A stretch of DNA of 64,000 nt from an uncultured Alistipes sp. (GCA_938014215.1 CALLRW010000040.1:62001-126000); one strand, 5' to 3'; numbered from the stretch's first letter, positions 1 through 8,834 are shown. Notes: generated by a model from the letters alone, not told the origin. Translations and numbers: made by a program.

Positions 1-2914
1 GGATGTTCGAGTTGCTGTTCTCAGGGGTCCAGACGTTGAGGATATCCTTGTGCCAGTTCATACCCGTCGACTTGTTGGCCGGCGAGTACATGGCGGCTGC
101 ATAACCCGAATCGTAGGCCAGACCTCCGATCTGGTAGGTGAACGCAACGCTCAGGTCGAACCCGTAGAAGTTCAACGAGGTGCCGAAACCGCCGTAGAGA
201 TCCGGAATCGGGTCGCCGCAGAGGTAATCCGTAGCCTTGGCAAACTCGGTCGTGGTCGTACGGCCGATGATGTTGCCATCCTTGTCGGTCTCATCCATGT
301 ACCACATCGACTTTCCGTTCTCGGCAACGCCGGCATATTTCTTCATGTAGAAGGTGTACATCGGGAGTCCCTCGCCATAGAAGGTCGTACCGCTGACATA
401 ACCCTGGTAGCCCTCGACCACCTTGTTGCGGCGCTCGGCGGGCAGCATGGTGATGCGGTTGCGCAGGTGGGTCATGTTGAGGTTGATGTCCCACTGTACA
501 TTTTCGCGGCGGATCGGGGCGAAGTTCAGCTCGATCTCGACACCGCTGTTGTGCATGTCGCCCACGTTGGCGTAGTACGACGAGTAACCCATCGACGGTG
601 CCACCGGGAACGAGAGGAGCATGTCGGTCGTCTTGCGCAGGAAGTACTCGACACCTCCCGATACGAGACCCTTCATGAAGCTGAATTCGGCTCCGACGTT
701 GAAGTTGGTGTTGGTCTCCCACGTAATGTTCTCGGCACCCTTCGAGTTGAAGACGGTCGATACCTCGCCGTTGGCGTTCTCGATCGTGTAGGTGTTCGTG
801 TAGCGGAAGTTACCGATGTTGTCGTTACCCTGCGAACCGATCGAGGCCTTCAGCTTGAGGTTGTCAAGCCACTCCTGGGTTCCGGCCATGAAGTTCTCGC
901 GGGTGATGATCCACGCGCCGCCGACCGACCAGAAGTTACCCCAGCGGTGATCGGGGTGGAAGCGCGACGAGGCGTCGCGGCGGTACGAGGCCGAGAGGAA
1001 ATATTTGCTGTTGTAGTCGTACATCACGCGGGCGAAGTAACCCTCGTTGTTGTACTCGGTGCGGTACGACGAAGCGCTCTGCTTGTCGATGATGGCACCC
1101 GAGAGTTCGTCGTTCTCCTCGGTGAGCATGTGGCTCTTGGCGGCCGAGAGGACGTAGGCCTTGCTGTCGTAGGACTCGTGACCTACCATGATGTTGACGT
1201 TGTGGTGTCCGAACTGCTTGGTGTAGTTCAGGATCTGCTGCATGTTGAACTCGAGCTGGCGCGAGTGGCCTTTCGAGATGAGACCCTTTTCGCTGACGAA
1301 CTGTCCGAAGTAGGGGTTCTTGATGGTCGTCGAGCGGGTCTCGTCGAGCGTGACGCCGGCGTTGAAGGTGAACTTGAAGTCCTTGAGGAACGTCACGTCA
1401 AAGTAGGCCGTACCGTTGAAGGCGTTGCCTTCGGAGGCCTGCGTGTTGAGGCGCGACTCGGAGAGGGCGTTGCTGTTGGTGAAGATCGAACGCTCCATGC
1501 CGGCATTCTGGCCGTAGTCGTAGCGTTTGATGCCATCCTCGGTGTAGAGGATGTTGCCCTCGCCGTCGCGGATATAGAGCGGGTAGATCGGACCGATGGT
1601 GGTCGTGTAGGCGAAGACGTTGCCCGAGCTGTTGCTGGCGCCGTCGTCGTCGATCTGGTTGTAGTGGAAGCGCGAGTAGGTGGCGTTCGCTCCCATCTTG
1701 AGCCAACTTTTGGCCTGGTAGTCCATCTTCAGACGCGTCGTGAAACGATCCATGTCCGAATTGTAGGCGATACCTTCGTTGTTGAGATAACCGAACGATG
1801 CATATACCGAAGTCTTGTCACCCATTCCGGAAATGCTGAGGTTGTACTCCTGGCGCAGCGACGTGCGGAAGGCAGCGTCGGTCCAGTCGTCGGGTTTTAC
1901 GTAATATTCCTGACCTTCGTAAACGAGCCGGCGTCCGAGCGTGGCATTCGGATTGACCTTGCCGTTGATACCGATGAACTCCTGTCCTTCGGGAACGGTG
2001 TAGACCATGTATCCCAGACCGCCGTTGTTGGCCGATCCCGTGAGGTTCTGGTTGGCCTGGGCGTGAGCCTGCATGGCGCTCATGCCGGAATCGAGGTAGT
2101 AGTTTTTCAGGGCGTTGTAGTGTACCTCGTAGAATTGCGCGGGGTCGGTGATGTACTCATAGTCCTTGACGGCGCGCGAGTTGACTCCCCATTTGGCATC
2201 GAAGTTGATGACGGCCTCCTTGGATTTGGCCTTCTTGGTGGTGATCATCACCACGCCGTTGGCACCGCGGGCGCCGTAGAGGGCGTTCGAGGCGGCATCC
2301 TTCAGGACGGTCATCGATTCGATATCGTTCGGGTTCAGGTTGTTCAGGTCACCCGAGTAGGGCATGCCGTCGACAATCCACAGCGGGCTGTTGCCGGCGT
2401 TGAGCGAGCTGAAACCGCGGATACGGATTTCGGGGCTCGAGCCGGGCTGACCCGACGTGTTGGTCAGCTGCACACCGGCGACTTTACCGGCGAGTGCCTG
2501 AGCGACGTTGGACTGCTGCGATTTGGCGATGTCGTCCGACTTGATGACGGTAGCCGAACCGGTAAAGGCCTCTTTCTTGGCCGTACCGAAGGCTACGACG
2601 ATCACGTCGTCGATGGCCTGCGAGTCCTCCTTGAGGGTGATGTCGATTCGAGTTTTCCCGGCAACGGCGATCTGCTGGGGCTGATAGCCGATGAACGAGA
2701 TGAGCAGTTTGGCATCCGAGGGTGCCGAAATGGTGTAGCTTCCGTCCGCATTGGACGTGGAACCGATGGTCGTACCTTCGATCAGGATGGTCGCGCCTGC
2801 GACTGGTGTTCCCGTTTGGTCCTTGACCGTGCCGGTAATCTGGAGCTGCTGCGCGAAGGTCGAGAGGCAGAGTCCCAAGAGAACCGTTAGTGTAATAAGG
2901 AGTTTTTTTACCAT
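1..2914 (-). CDS. SusC-family TonB-dependent outer-membrane transporter (5' part, runs off the left edge)
   Basis: Translating the minus strand from the ATG at 2914 gives one open frame to the window edge (about 971 codons). It begins with a signal peptide ending near STFAQQ. A carboxypeptidase-regulatory-like repeat follows (VKDQTGTPVAGATI), then a TonB plug (IRIRGFSSLNAGNSPLWIVD, TVLKDAASNALYGARGANGV) and many aromatic-rich beta strands of the barrel. SusC proteins import glycans or peptides with a SusD lid lipoprotein, energised by TonB. The C terminus and any susD partner lie left of the window. The gene is noticeably GC-richer than the element to its right, so it is probably host chromosome. 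Substrate cannot be told from sequence. Confidence 0.95.
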   Translation of the reverse strand, partial: MVKKLLITLTVLLGLCLSTFAQQLQITGTVKDQTGTPVAGATILIEGTTIGSTSNADGSYTISAPSDAKLLISFIGYQPQQIAVAGKTRIDITLKEDSQAIDDVIVVAFGTAKKEAFTGSATVIKSDDIAKSQQSNVAQALAGKVAGVQLTNTSGQPGSSPEIRIRGFSSLNAGNSPLWIVDGMPYSGDLNNLNPNDIESMTVLKDAASNALYGARGANGVVMITTKKAKSKEAVINFDAKWGVNSRAVKDYEYITDPAQFYEVHYNALKNYYLDSGMSAMQAHAQANQNLTGSANNGGLGYMVYTVPEGQEFIGINGKVNPNATLGRRLVYEGQEYYVKPDDWTDAAFRTSLRQEYNLSISGMGDKTSVYASFGYLNNEGIAYNSDMDRFTTRLKMDYQAKSWLKMGANATYSRFHYNQIDDDGASNSSGNVFAYTTTIGPIYPLYIRDGEGNILYTEDGIKRYDYGQNAGMERSIFTNSNALSESRLNTQASEGNAFNGTAYFDVTFLKDFKFTFNAGVTLDETRSTTIKNPYFGQFVSEKGLISKGHSRQLEFNMQQILNYTKQFGHHNVNIMVGHESYDSKAYVLSAAKSHMLTEENDELSGAIIDKQSASSYRTEYNNEGYFARVMYDYNSKYFLSASYRRDASSRFHPDHRWGNFWSVGGAWIITRENFMAGTQEWLDNLKLKASIGSQGNDNIGNFRYTNTYTIENANGEVSTVFNSKGAENITWETNTNFNVGAEFSFMKGLVSGGVEYFLRKTTDMLLSFPVAPSMGYSSYYANVGDMHNSGVEIELNFAPIRRENVQWDINLNMTHLRNRITMLPAERRNKVVEGYQGYVSGTTFYGEGLPMYTFYMKKYAGVAENGKSMWYMDETDKDGNIIGRTTTTEFAKATDYLCGDPIPDLYGGFGTSLNFYGFDLSVAFTYQIGGLAYDSGYAAAMYSPANKSTGMNWHKDILNVWTPENSNSNI

Positions 2915-2987
2915 AAAAAGATTAGGATTTAACACGAATATGTGTTGCTGATCCTGCCGAAGGGGCCGCAGCCTGGGTGATAGGCTC

Positions 2988-3043
2988 AAAAAAAGGGATC
3001 CAGACCCGGTTTAACGCCCGAAGCCGGGCCTGGAATTCCTCTT
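2988..3043. terminator. Strong hairpin terminator between the 47-codon ORF and susC
   Basis: CCAGACCCGG (3000-3009) pairs with CCGGGCCTGG (3024-3033), with one mismatch and a 14-nt loop. On the minus strand the stem is followed, after five bases, by seven T (complement of the A-run 2988-2994). On the plus strand a T5 tract also follows. It should separate transcription of the small upstream ORF from susC, or act as an attenuator in a susC leader. I see no clear TAnnTTTG box between the hairpin and the susC start. Confidence 0.7.
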
Positions 3044-3074
3044 TTTGTGGCCGGAGTCCGACCGGTGTCAGCGA

Positions 3075-3218
3075 TTAATAATCTCCGTCCGTGAGATCAT
3101 TGGTTTTGGAGCCCGTATATTTGGTTGCCGGACCTTCCCACTCGATGACTACCTTGTTGCCCGAACCCGAATCATAGAATGTTCCGTCGTAATTCTGCAC
3201 TTTGTAGGTATCTGTCAT
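3075..3218 (-). CDS. Small 47-residue hypothetical protein
   Basis: ATG at 3218, stop TAA at 3075-3077. The product is acidic and polar, with Gly/Asp/Tyr-rich stretches (YDSGSGNKVV, WEGPATKYTGSK), no signal peptide and no membrane segment. An in-frame stop lies five codons upstream, so this is not an obvious extension of a longer frame. It is followed directly by the hairpin terminator near 3000, which supports it being a transcribed unit. No family is recognised. It could be a real small protein, a leader ORF of susC, or the tail of a host gene cut by element insertion. Confidence 0.4.
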   Translation of the reverse strand: MTDTYKVQNYDGTFYDSGSGNKVVIEWEGPATKYTGSKTNDLTDGDY

Positions 3219-3389
3219 CGTGAAGGAAATTTACCAGATTTACGCATTATATGTATAGAATGAAAACAACATCCAATAAATTGATAACAAATATCCTGTA
3301 AATCAAAGTTTTATAATCTTATTTTTATTTTCGGTTGTTTTCAGTACTTTCAGTAGATTGGCTCTTGTTTGGTGCAATTTTGTTTCTCA

Positions 3390-3425
3390 TTTGTTTCTCA
3401 AATTCGATACTTATTCGTATATTTG
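3390..3425 (+). promoter_or_regulatory. Promoter-like boxes before the integrase
   Basis: TATATTTG at 3418-3425 fits the Bacteroidales -7 consensus TAnnTTTG. A TTTG at 3390-3393 could be the -33 box, although its 24-nt spacer is longer than the usual 19-21. The same place reads GTATATTTGC, which also fits the GTAnnTTTGC core used by CTnDOT integrases, so it could be part of an attachment site. Promoter is the simpler reading. Confidence 0.45.
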
Positions 3426-3453
3426 CAGTAGAAAAAATGAGAAAGGAATCCCT

Positions 3454-4599
3454 ATGGCACGAGTTAAGAATCATACAAAAGTCAAAGAGCCAATTCGTCT
3501 TCGGATGAAGTCGCTGAGCAATGGCAGCAAGAGCCTGTATCTGGATATATACCGCGACGGAAAGCGGACATATGAATACCTCAAGATGTATATTATCCCG
3601 GAAACGGATAGCAACTCCCGCAGGCAGAATCAGACGACAATGGACGCCGCCAATGCCATCAAGTCGAAGCGTATTATCGAACTGACCAGTAATGAGGCCG
3701 GGATTGTATTCCGTAAGGACAAGACTTTCCTGCTGGATTGGATGCAGGTTTATATGGAGGCTCAAGAGAGTGCCGGTAAGAAAGATGGCAGTCAAATCAA
3801 GATTGCCATGCGCATACTGAAAGACTATGCCGGAGAAATGGTCACACTGGATCAGATTGACGGGGACTTTTGTCGTGGCTACATCACTTATCTGCTGACG
3901 GAATATCATCCGAAAGGCAAGGACATATCGAACTACACGCTTCACAATTATTACCGTGCGTTGAACGGTGCGTTGAACTCTGCCGTCAGGAAGAAAAAGA
4001 TGAAGGCCAACCCTTTCAACGAACTTGAGAAGTCGGAGAAAATCCGCAAGCCGGAGAGTATGCGGTCGTACATGACCATCGAAGAGGTACAGGCGTTGAT
4101 TGACACTCCTATGCCCCACGAGGAATACGAGATTGTAAAATGCGCATATCTGTTCTCCTGCTTTTGCGGATTACGCATCAGCGATATAATCAAGCTGAAA
4201 TGGAATGACGTGTTCGTTGACAGGGGACAGTACCGTTTGGCCGTGTCCATGAAAAAGACCAAAGAGCCTATTTACCTGCCCCTCTCTCCTGAAGCGTTGA
4301 AGTGGATGCCGGAACGTGGGGGCAAATCATCAGAAGATAATGTGTTCGACCTGCCGTCCGCCAATACAATCAGAATGCAGCTCAAACCTTGGGCGAAAGC
4401 AGCCGGAATCTCCAAGCGGTTCTCCTACCACACCAGTCGCCATACGTTTGCCACCATGATGCTGACGCTCGGAGCGGACTTATATACTGTCTCGAAGCTG
4501 CTCGGCCATGCCGATGTGAAAATGACACAGGTGTATGCCAAGATTATCAATAAGAAAAAGGACGAGGCTGTGAATCTTGTAAACGGTTTGTTTCACTAA
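3454..4599 (+). CDS. int: Tyrosine recombinase / integrase of the element
   Basis: A 381-residue site-specific recombinase expected to integrate and excise the element. It has an N-terminal arm-DNA-binding region, a SAM-like core-binding domain (around residues 100-200) and a C-terminal catalytic domain. The catalytic set is complete: Arg241 (FCGLRISD), His326 and Arg329 (HTSRHTFAT), His352 (LLGHADV) and Tyr361 (QVYAKI). I chose the ATG at 3454 (MARVKN) because GAAAGGA lies just upstream; the frame is open 32 codons further. It is the first gene of the foreign segment and reads inward, as integrases at ICE ends commonly do. The left attachment site should lie between about 3220 and 3450, but no direct repeat partner is seen in the window. 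Confidence 0.95.
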   Translation: MARVKNHTKVKEPIRLRMKSLSNGSKSLYLDIYRDGKRTYEYLKMYIIPETDSNSRRQNQTTMDAANAIKSKRIIELTSNEAGIVFRKDKTFLLDWMQVYMEAQESAGKKDGSQIKIAMRILKDYAGEMVTLDQIDGDFCRGYITYLLTEYHPKGKDISNYTLHNYYRALNGALNSAVRKKKMKANPFNELEKSEKIRKPESMRSYMTIEEVQALIDTPMPHEEYEIVKCAYLFSCFCGLRISDIIKLKWNDVFVDRGQYRLAVSMKKTKEPIYLPLSPEALKWMPERGGKSSEDNVFDLPSANTIRMQLKPWAKAAGISKRFSYHTSRHTFATMMLTLGADLYTVSKLLGHADVKMTQVYAKIINKKKDEAVNLVNGLFH

Positions 4600-4722
4600 T
4601 TGAAGGCATTCTGTGGTCCATGTCTAATTTACAAACATATATTTACGGCATTTCTCCGGTTGTAAATGCAACCGAAGTTAATGCTTCCATCACATATTAT
4701 AAACTCAAAAAGGTAAATCGAC

Positions 4723-5503
4723 ATGAAAAGACCTGAAGACGGCCTTCTCTCTTTTTGGAGGGAGCCAACACCTGCAGCACTTCGCTGCGGACAAGGATGT
4801 GGCGAATGAACTTTTCGCCCTGCTTACCGAAGCAAAAACAGTTTATCTCCACGATGTTGTGTTGGGTGGTAAACAGTACCACCGCTATGTGGACGATTTC
4901 GTAAACGGACACCGGTACATAGACTGTGACCATGCGGCCTGCCGGAACTGCCACGAAATGAACATCCACATTGTCAAGGGGCTGCTGACCGAGTGCGCCA
5001 GTTCCGTCCAGCCCTGCTTTGCCGCACCGGATTTCACGTTTAATGAGTGCATGAAGTTGAAACGGATGTATGACACCTCGGAATCGTTGTCTCCGCTTGG
5101 TCCGCCCCGTATCAACCGACCTGCGGCTCTCTCTCTTTCTTTTGGTTGTAATTTTACCCCGGAACAGATGAAAAGTATAGTGGCTTGCGCCAATACTTAT
5201 CATCTGTTCTGTGTTTCTGTACGCATTGAAGACATGGAGGCTCTCTTCGCCTGCAAGAAGGGCTTTTCCATCCGCGTGAACAATATCCGCCGTGTGGTAA
5301 TCCTGTTCGATGCGCTTCTTGAAAACTCGTTCATCCAATCTCGGTGGCAGAATGTTCTCGGCAAGGGCGCATTCCTGCAGTCCAAGGACGGGACACGCTC
5401 CGTTTCGGTGTCAACCCTGTCTTCCGCGCTGTCATCCATCAAGAACAACATGACATCGGTCGCATACAGCATCCGAAAGGTCATTGATCGGCTGAAAGAA
5501 TGA
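4723..5503 (+). CDS. Conserved-looking hypothetical protein with a probable early frameshift
   Basis: The frame ending at 5503 is open from 4727 but lacks an ATG; the first conventional start is GTG at 4799. Residues upstream of that GTG (GGSQHLQHFAADKDVANEL) look like real protein. An ATG at 4723 opens the neighbouring frame (MKRPEDGLLSF). Removing one base from the T5 tract at 4752-4756 would join the two into one protein of about 259 residues. The product is soluble and has several Cys residues in the first half (DCDHAACRNCHE). Its C-terminal part (GAFLQSKDGTRS) could be a winged-helix region. No family is recognised. Its place after int suggests a regulatory role, which is only inference. 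Confidence 0.6.
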
Positions 5504-5609
5504 CAGAAAGTGACAAGAAGCGAAGTATGTGAAAGGTAAAAGCATGAGAGTTACAATGACACGTGCATAGTATCATTCCCCAAATCACGGCATCTTCGTT
5601 TACAGGACA

Positions 5610-5647
5610 TACCTTTGACCTCCGTTAGCGCGCTGCATAACGGAGGT
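5610..5647 (+). promoter_or_regulatory. Promoter box with adjoining perfect 10-bp inverted repeat
   Basis: TACCTTTG at 5610-5617 fits the -7 consensus. It is followed at once by ACCTCCGTTA (5618-5627), a 10-nt loop, and TAACGGAGGT (5638-5647), a perfect 10-bp stem. The repeat sits where transcription of the excisionase-like operon would start, so it could be an operator or a 5' RNA hairpin. No T tract follows, so it does not look like a terminator. Confidence 0.5.
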
Positions 5648-5682
5648 TTCATCTCCATTGTCAAAAATCAAACTGTGTTATT

Positions 5683-6078
5683 ATGCCGAATAGAATGACA
5701 TTCATGGAGCGGATGAGCGGACGGCTCGCCGCCATCGAATCGGTACTGAAGAAATTGGAACCGGTCGAAAGTCTCTTGGAGCGTATTACGCTGCTGGAAA
5801 ATACCATCTTCACGACCAAGAGAGTTTTCACATTTCAGGAAGCCTGCATGTATATCGGGGTTTCTGAAAGTATGCTGTACAAGCTCACATCGAGCAAGGA
5901 GATACCGCACTACAAACCGCGCGGTAAAATGGTTTATTTCGCCAAGGAGGAATTGGACGAATGGCTGTTGCAGAATTATGAACCTACCATGAACGAGGCA
6001 GTGCGCAGGGTGACGGAAGCCGCCGCCACAGAACCGTTCCTTAACAAGAGACGCTATGGAAAACGAAAGAAGGATTGA
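5683..6078 (+). CDS. Excisionase-like helix-turn-helix protein
   Basis: This 131-residue protein has an N-terminal leucine-rich helical segment (LKKLEPVESLLERITLLE), probably a coiled coil. A MerR/excisionase-type winged helix follows: FTFQEACMYIGVSESMLYKL, then IPHYKPRGKMVYF and ELDEWL (around residues 49-95). Proteins of this kind bind near attachment sites or regulate mobile-element genes. An alternative start is the second Met (5698). It overlaps the next gene by 23 nt, so the two are probably translated together. The role in excision is inferred from family and position near int. Confidence 0.8.
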   Translation: MPNRMTFMERMSGRLAAIESVLKKLEPVESLLERITLLENTIFTTKRVFTFQEACMYIGVSESMLYKLTSSKEIPHYKPRGKMVYFAKEELDEWLLQNYEPTMNEAVRRVTEAAATEPFLNKRRYGKRKKD

Positions 6079-7156
6079 CCGCACAACCAGCATGGGGATG
6101 GATGAACACCGCCTGTCGGACATCCTCCATGCCTCGCAAATCAAGGCGACGGACATTTATGAGACCCCTCCGCAAATCATCTGGATAGATAACTCAACGA
6201 TTGCCACGCTCGGCAATTTCAGTGCATCGACTGGCAAGGCGAAATCGAAAAAGACGTTCAACGTCTCTGCGCTTGTCGCCGCATCATTGGCGGGGAAACA
6301 AGTATTGAACTACCGTGCACATCTGCCCGAAGGCAAACAGCGTATTCTGTACGTCGATACGGAACAGAGCCGTTTCCATTGCCGCTCGGTATTGGAGCGT
6401 ATATTGCGGCTGGCCGGGTTGCCCACGACGACCGATCCGGAGAATCTCGATTTTTTCTGCCTGCGTGAATATTCGCCGTCGGTGCGTATCGAGGTCATCG
6501 ACTATGCGCTGCGCCAACAGAAAGGCTACGGACTGGTCATCATCGACGGCATTCGCGACCTGATGCTCGACATCAATAATGCCGGTGAATCGGTGGAAGT
6601 CATCAACCGGATGATGGAATGGTCTTCGAGATACGACCTGCACATCCACTGTGTGCTTCATTTGAACAAAGGGGACAACAACGTGCGCGGACATATCGGA
6701 ACGGAGATGAGCAACAAGGCGGAGACCGTGCTGGTCATCAGCAAGAGTAACGAGAATCCCGGCATCAGCGAAGTCCATGCGCTCCATATCCGGGAAAAAG
6801 AGTTCAAGCCGTTTGCATTTACCATCAATGAAACAGGACTGCCCGTCATTGCGGAAGTACACTCGTTTGGCGAGCCCCCGAAGCCCAAGGCAAGAACGGG
6901 GTTTACGGAACTGAGCATCGAACAGCACCGCGAAGCTCTCTCTGCCGCATTCGGGGAAAAGCCCATCCGGGGATTCGACAACCTGCTGCAGAGCCTGATG
7001 GTCTCCTACGAGGCAATCGGGTTCAAACGCGGCCGGAGTGTCATGATAAAACTGATGCAATACCTGATAGACAACCTCAAGCTCATCATCAAACGGGACA
7101 AGTTGTTCTATTACGACATGACGCCTACCGAGGCCATGCTTTTTGATGAAGAATGA
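6056..7156 (+). CDS. RepA/RecA-like AAA ATPase (AAA_25 type)
   Basis: A 366-residue soluble ATPase. The phosphate-binding loop is the variant GNFSASTGKAKSKKTF (about residues 53-68), as in RepA-type hexameric ATPases of mobile elements. Walker B is YGLVIIDGIRDLM. A sensor region follows (HCVLHLNKGDNN, then RGHIGTEMSNKAETVLV). Members unwind DNA at origins or assist mobilisation. It lies between an excisionase-like protein and a primase, which together look like a DNA-replication or DNA-processing initiation set. The first ATG overlaps the upstream gene; a second Met at residue 14 is possible. Confidence 0.82.
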   Translation: MENERRIDRTTSMGMDEHRLSDILHASQIKATDIYETPPQIIWIDNSTIATLGNFSASTGKAKSKKTFNVSALVAASLAGKQVLNYRAHLPEGKQRILYVDTEQSRFHCRSVLERILRLAGLPTTTDPENLDFFCLREYSPSVRIEVIDYALRQQKGYGLVIIDGIRDLMLDINNAGESVEVINRMMEWSSRYDLHIHCVLHLNKGDNNVRGHIGTEMSNKAETVLVISKSNENPGISEVHALHIREKEFKPFAFTINETGLPVIAEVHSFGEPPKPKARTGFTELSIEQHREALSAAFGEKPIRGFDNLLQSLMVSYEAIGFKRGRSVMIKLMQYLIDNLKLIIKRDKLFYYDMTPTEAMLFDEE

Positions 7157-7180
7157 AGTCGTGCGCGGGCTTATATCATT

Positions 7181-7196
7181 TAGTATACTTTAGTAT
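7181..7196 (+). repeat. Two TAGTAT iterons upstream of the primase gene
   Basis: TAGTAT occurs at 7181-7186 and 7191-7196, exactly 10 bp apart, in the short AT-rich gap between the ATPase and primase genes. The same hexamer is repeated eight times upstream of parA (32,703-32,887). This may be a shared binding site for an element-encoded regulator. Confidence 0.4.
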
Positions 7197-7258
7197 TTAT
7201 ATATATAGGGGAAAAACTAAACTAAACCTTTTTTTGAAATCAAGTGAAAGAAAAATAG

Positions 7259-8146
7259 ATGACCATAGCAGAAGCAAAACAAGTACGCATCGTGGATTTT
7301 CTGGCACAGCTCGGCCACCATGCACAGCATATAAAATCGGAACAATACTGGTACTTCTCACCGTTACGGAACGAGCGTACCCCGTCGTTCAAGGTGAATG
7401 ACCGAATCAATGAATGGTACGATTTCGGCGAGGCGACCGGCGGCGACCTGGTGGAACTGGCAAAATACATTTGCCGGACGGACTGCGTGAGCGAGGCACT
7501 GGCGTATATCGAGAGGCTTGTGAATGGCGCATCACTACCGAGAACCCGTATGCCGACCGCTCCACCCCGACCGGTGGAGGCTGAAATGAAAGACGTGATC
7601 GTGATTCCACTCCGCCATCACGCCCTGTTCTCTTACCTCCAATCCCGGCTTATCGACGCGGACATCGGCCGTATGTATTGCAAGGAGGTGCATTATGAAC
7701 TGCGAGGCCGTCATTATTTCGCTCTCGCATTCGGCAATACCTCCGGTGGTTACGAGGTGCGCAACGCCTATTACAAGGGATGCCTGAACAACAAGGACAT
7801 CTCATTGATAAGACATCTGACAGAAGAGACACAGGAAAATGTCTGTGTTTTCGAGGGCTTCATGGATTTCCTTTCCTATATGACACTGAAACTGGCAGGC
7901 GACCGAACGGTCTGTCTTGCCATGCCATGCGACTACCTCGTGATGAACTCGGTAAACAACTTGAAAAAGACGCTGGCACGTTTACAGGAATATTCGGTCA
8001 TCCACTGTTATCTCGACAATGACCTTGCCGGGCAGAGAACCACAGAGACCATTGCCGGGATGTATGATGGACGTGTCAGCGATGAATCCTGCCACTATGC
8101 GGAATACAAAGACCTGAACGATTACCTGCGCGGAAAGAAACGCTGA
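7259..8146 (+). CDS. CHC2/TOPRIM-type DNA primase
   Basis: A 295-residue primase. The N-terminal part resembles a CHC2-like primase domain (YFSPLRNERTPSFKVN, then WYDFGEATGGDLVEL) with a truncated or absent zinc site. The C-terminal TOPRIM fold shows the acidic residues VFEGFMDFLSY and CYLDNDLAGQRTTE. It would make primers on the transferred strand or during element replication. It follows the RepA-like ATPase, separated by an AT-rich gap with two TAGTAT motifs, and is followed by a strong terminator that closes the left module. Confidence 0.88.
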   Translation: MTIAEAKQVRIVDFLAQLGHHAQHIKSEQYWYFSPLRNERTPSFKVNDRINEWYDFGEATGGDLVELAKYICRTDCVSEALAYIERLVNGASLPRTRMPTAPPRPVEAEMKDVIVIPLRHHALFSYLQSRLIDADIGRMYCKEVHYELRGRHYFALAFGNTSGGYEVRNAYYKGCLNNKDISLIRHLTEETQENVCVFEGFMDFLSYMTLKLAGDRTVCLAMPCDYLVMNSVNNLKKTLARLQEYSVIHCYLDNDLAGQRTTETIAGMYDGRVSDESCHYAEYKDLNDYLRGKKR

Positions 8147-8171
8147 TATTCAGTGTTCTCCTTTGCCACCT

Positions 8172-8199
8172 AAAGCTCTCCACCACGAGAGCTTTTTTT
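8172..8199 (+). terminator. Rho-independent terminator after the primase gene
   Basis: AAAGCTCTC (8172-8180) pairs with GAGAGCTTT (8187-8195) around a 6-nt loop, followed by T's to 8199. It separates the left replication/excision module from the transfer operon. The AT-rich stretch 8200-8389 must contain the transfer-operon promoter; TATATTTC near 8330 and TTTCTTTG near 8345 are weak candidates. Confidence 0.9.
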
Positions 8200-8389
8200 A
8201 TGCCCCGATTTCTCCATTTCCCTCCATAGAGACTGCAATATAGTACGATTTAATAGTTCGATTTTTGGAAATTACATAAATCTCATTAACGAAATAGATG
8301 TTTAATGCTCAATTATTTTATGGTTTTATATTTCGTGCGTTTCTTTGCAAAATCATACTAATACAAATTTTAATATTCATACTAAATAC

Positions 8390-8833
8390 ATGAACTCATA
8401 TTTCATTTTTGCCATCGTCCTGACGGTTGCCTACATCATTTACTACGCCGTCATCATAGCGCATGACATCTACGGGAAAAAGGGGACGGACAAACCGAAC
8501 GAGGAAGTTTTCGACCTCGGCGCACCGGAAGAGGAAGAGAGTGTGGCTGTCACGGAAAGCGAGACCGGCTTCAGTATCGGTAGCGAGAACTACGAGACGG
8601 AAAGTACGGCTACCTCTTCCGAAACATCCCTTGAGGATGTCAAGGACAAACCGGGAACGGCGCAGGAGAAACTGGAACGGCTGAAGGCCGAGGCGGAGGA
8701 ACAGATGGAAGAGACCACGCCTTACCTGTCGGACGCACGCACGTCGGAGGAGATGTACAAGGCTATGATTTCCAAGGGACGGTTAGACAACCGACCGGAA
8801 ATAAAGTGGAACCCAATTCAAGACCGGTTGTGA
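8390..8833 (+). CDS. Membrane-anchored acidic protein, first gene of the transfer operon
   Basis: I start at the ATG at 8390 (MNSYFIFAIV) rather than 8345, because this places a single transmembrane helix (residues 3-23, FIFAIVLTVAYIIYYAVIIA) at the N terminus. The remainder is a long acidic, low-complexity cytoplasmic region rich in Glu/Ser/Thr, including a predicted coiled coil (AQEKLERLKAEAEEQMEE). No named family is recognised. It occupies the position of small TraA-D type genes in Bacteroides transfer operons. The stop is one base before the next ATG, so translation is probably coupled. Confidence 0.75.
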   Translation: MNSYFIFAIVLTVAYIIYYAVIIAHDIYGKKGTDKPNEEVFDLGAPEEEESVAVTESETGFSIGSENYETESTATSSETSLEDVKDKPGTAQEKLERLKAEAEEQMEETTPYLSDARTSEEMYKAMISKGRLDNRPEIKWNPIQDRL

Positions 8834-8834
8834 G

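Noticed and set aside
50..2890. A 946-codon open frame on the plus strand
   Set aside because: It is the antisense shadow of susC; the minus-strand frame has a signal peptide and TonB plug motifs, while the plus frame has repetitive Val/Arg/Gly composition.
3417..3426. GTATATTTGC as a CTnDOT-type attachment core
   Set aside because: It fits GTAnnTTTGC, but the same motif is the common Bacteroidales -7 box and occurs at several other places (35522, 54921, 55910); no second copy marks an element end.
4697..5338. Minus-strand 213-codon open frame opposite the gene after int
   Set aside because: Antisense shadow with no recognisable start context; the plus-strand frame gives more protein-like sequence and fits the operon direction.
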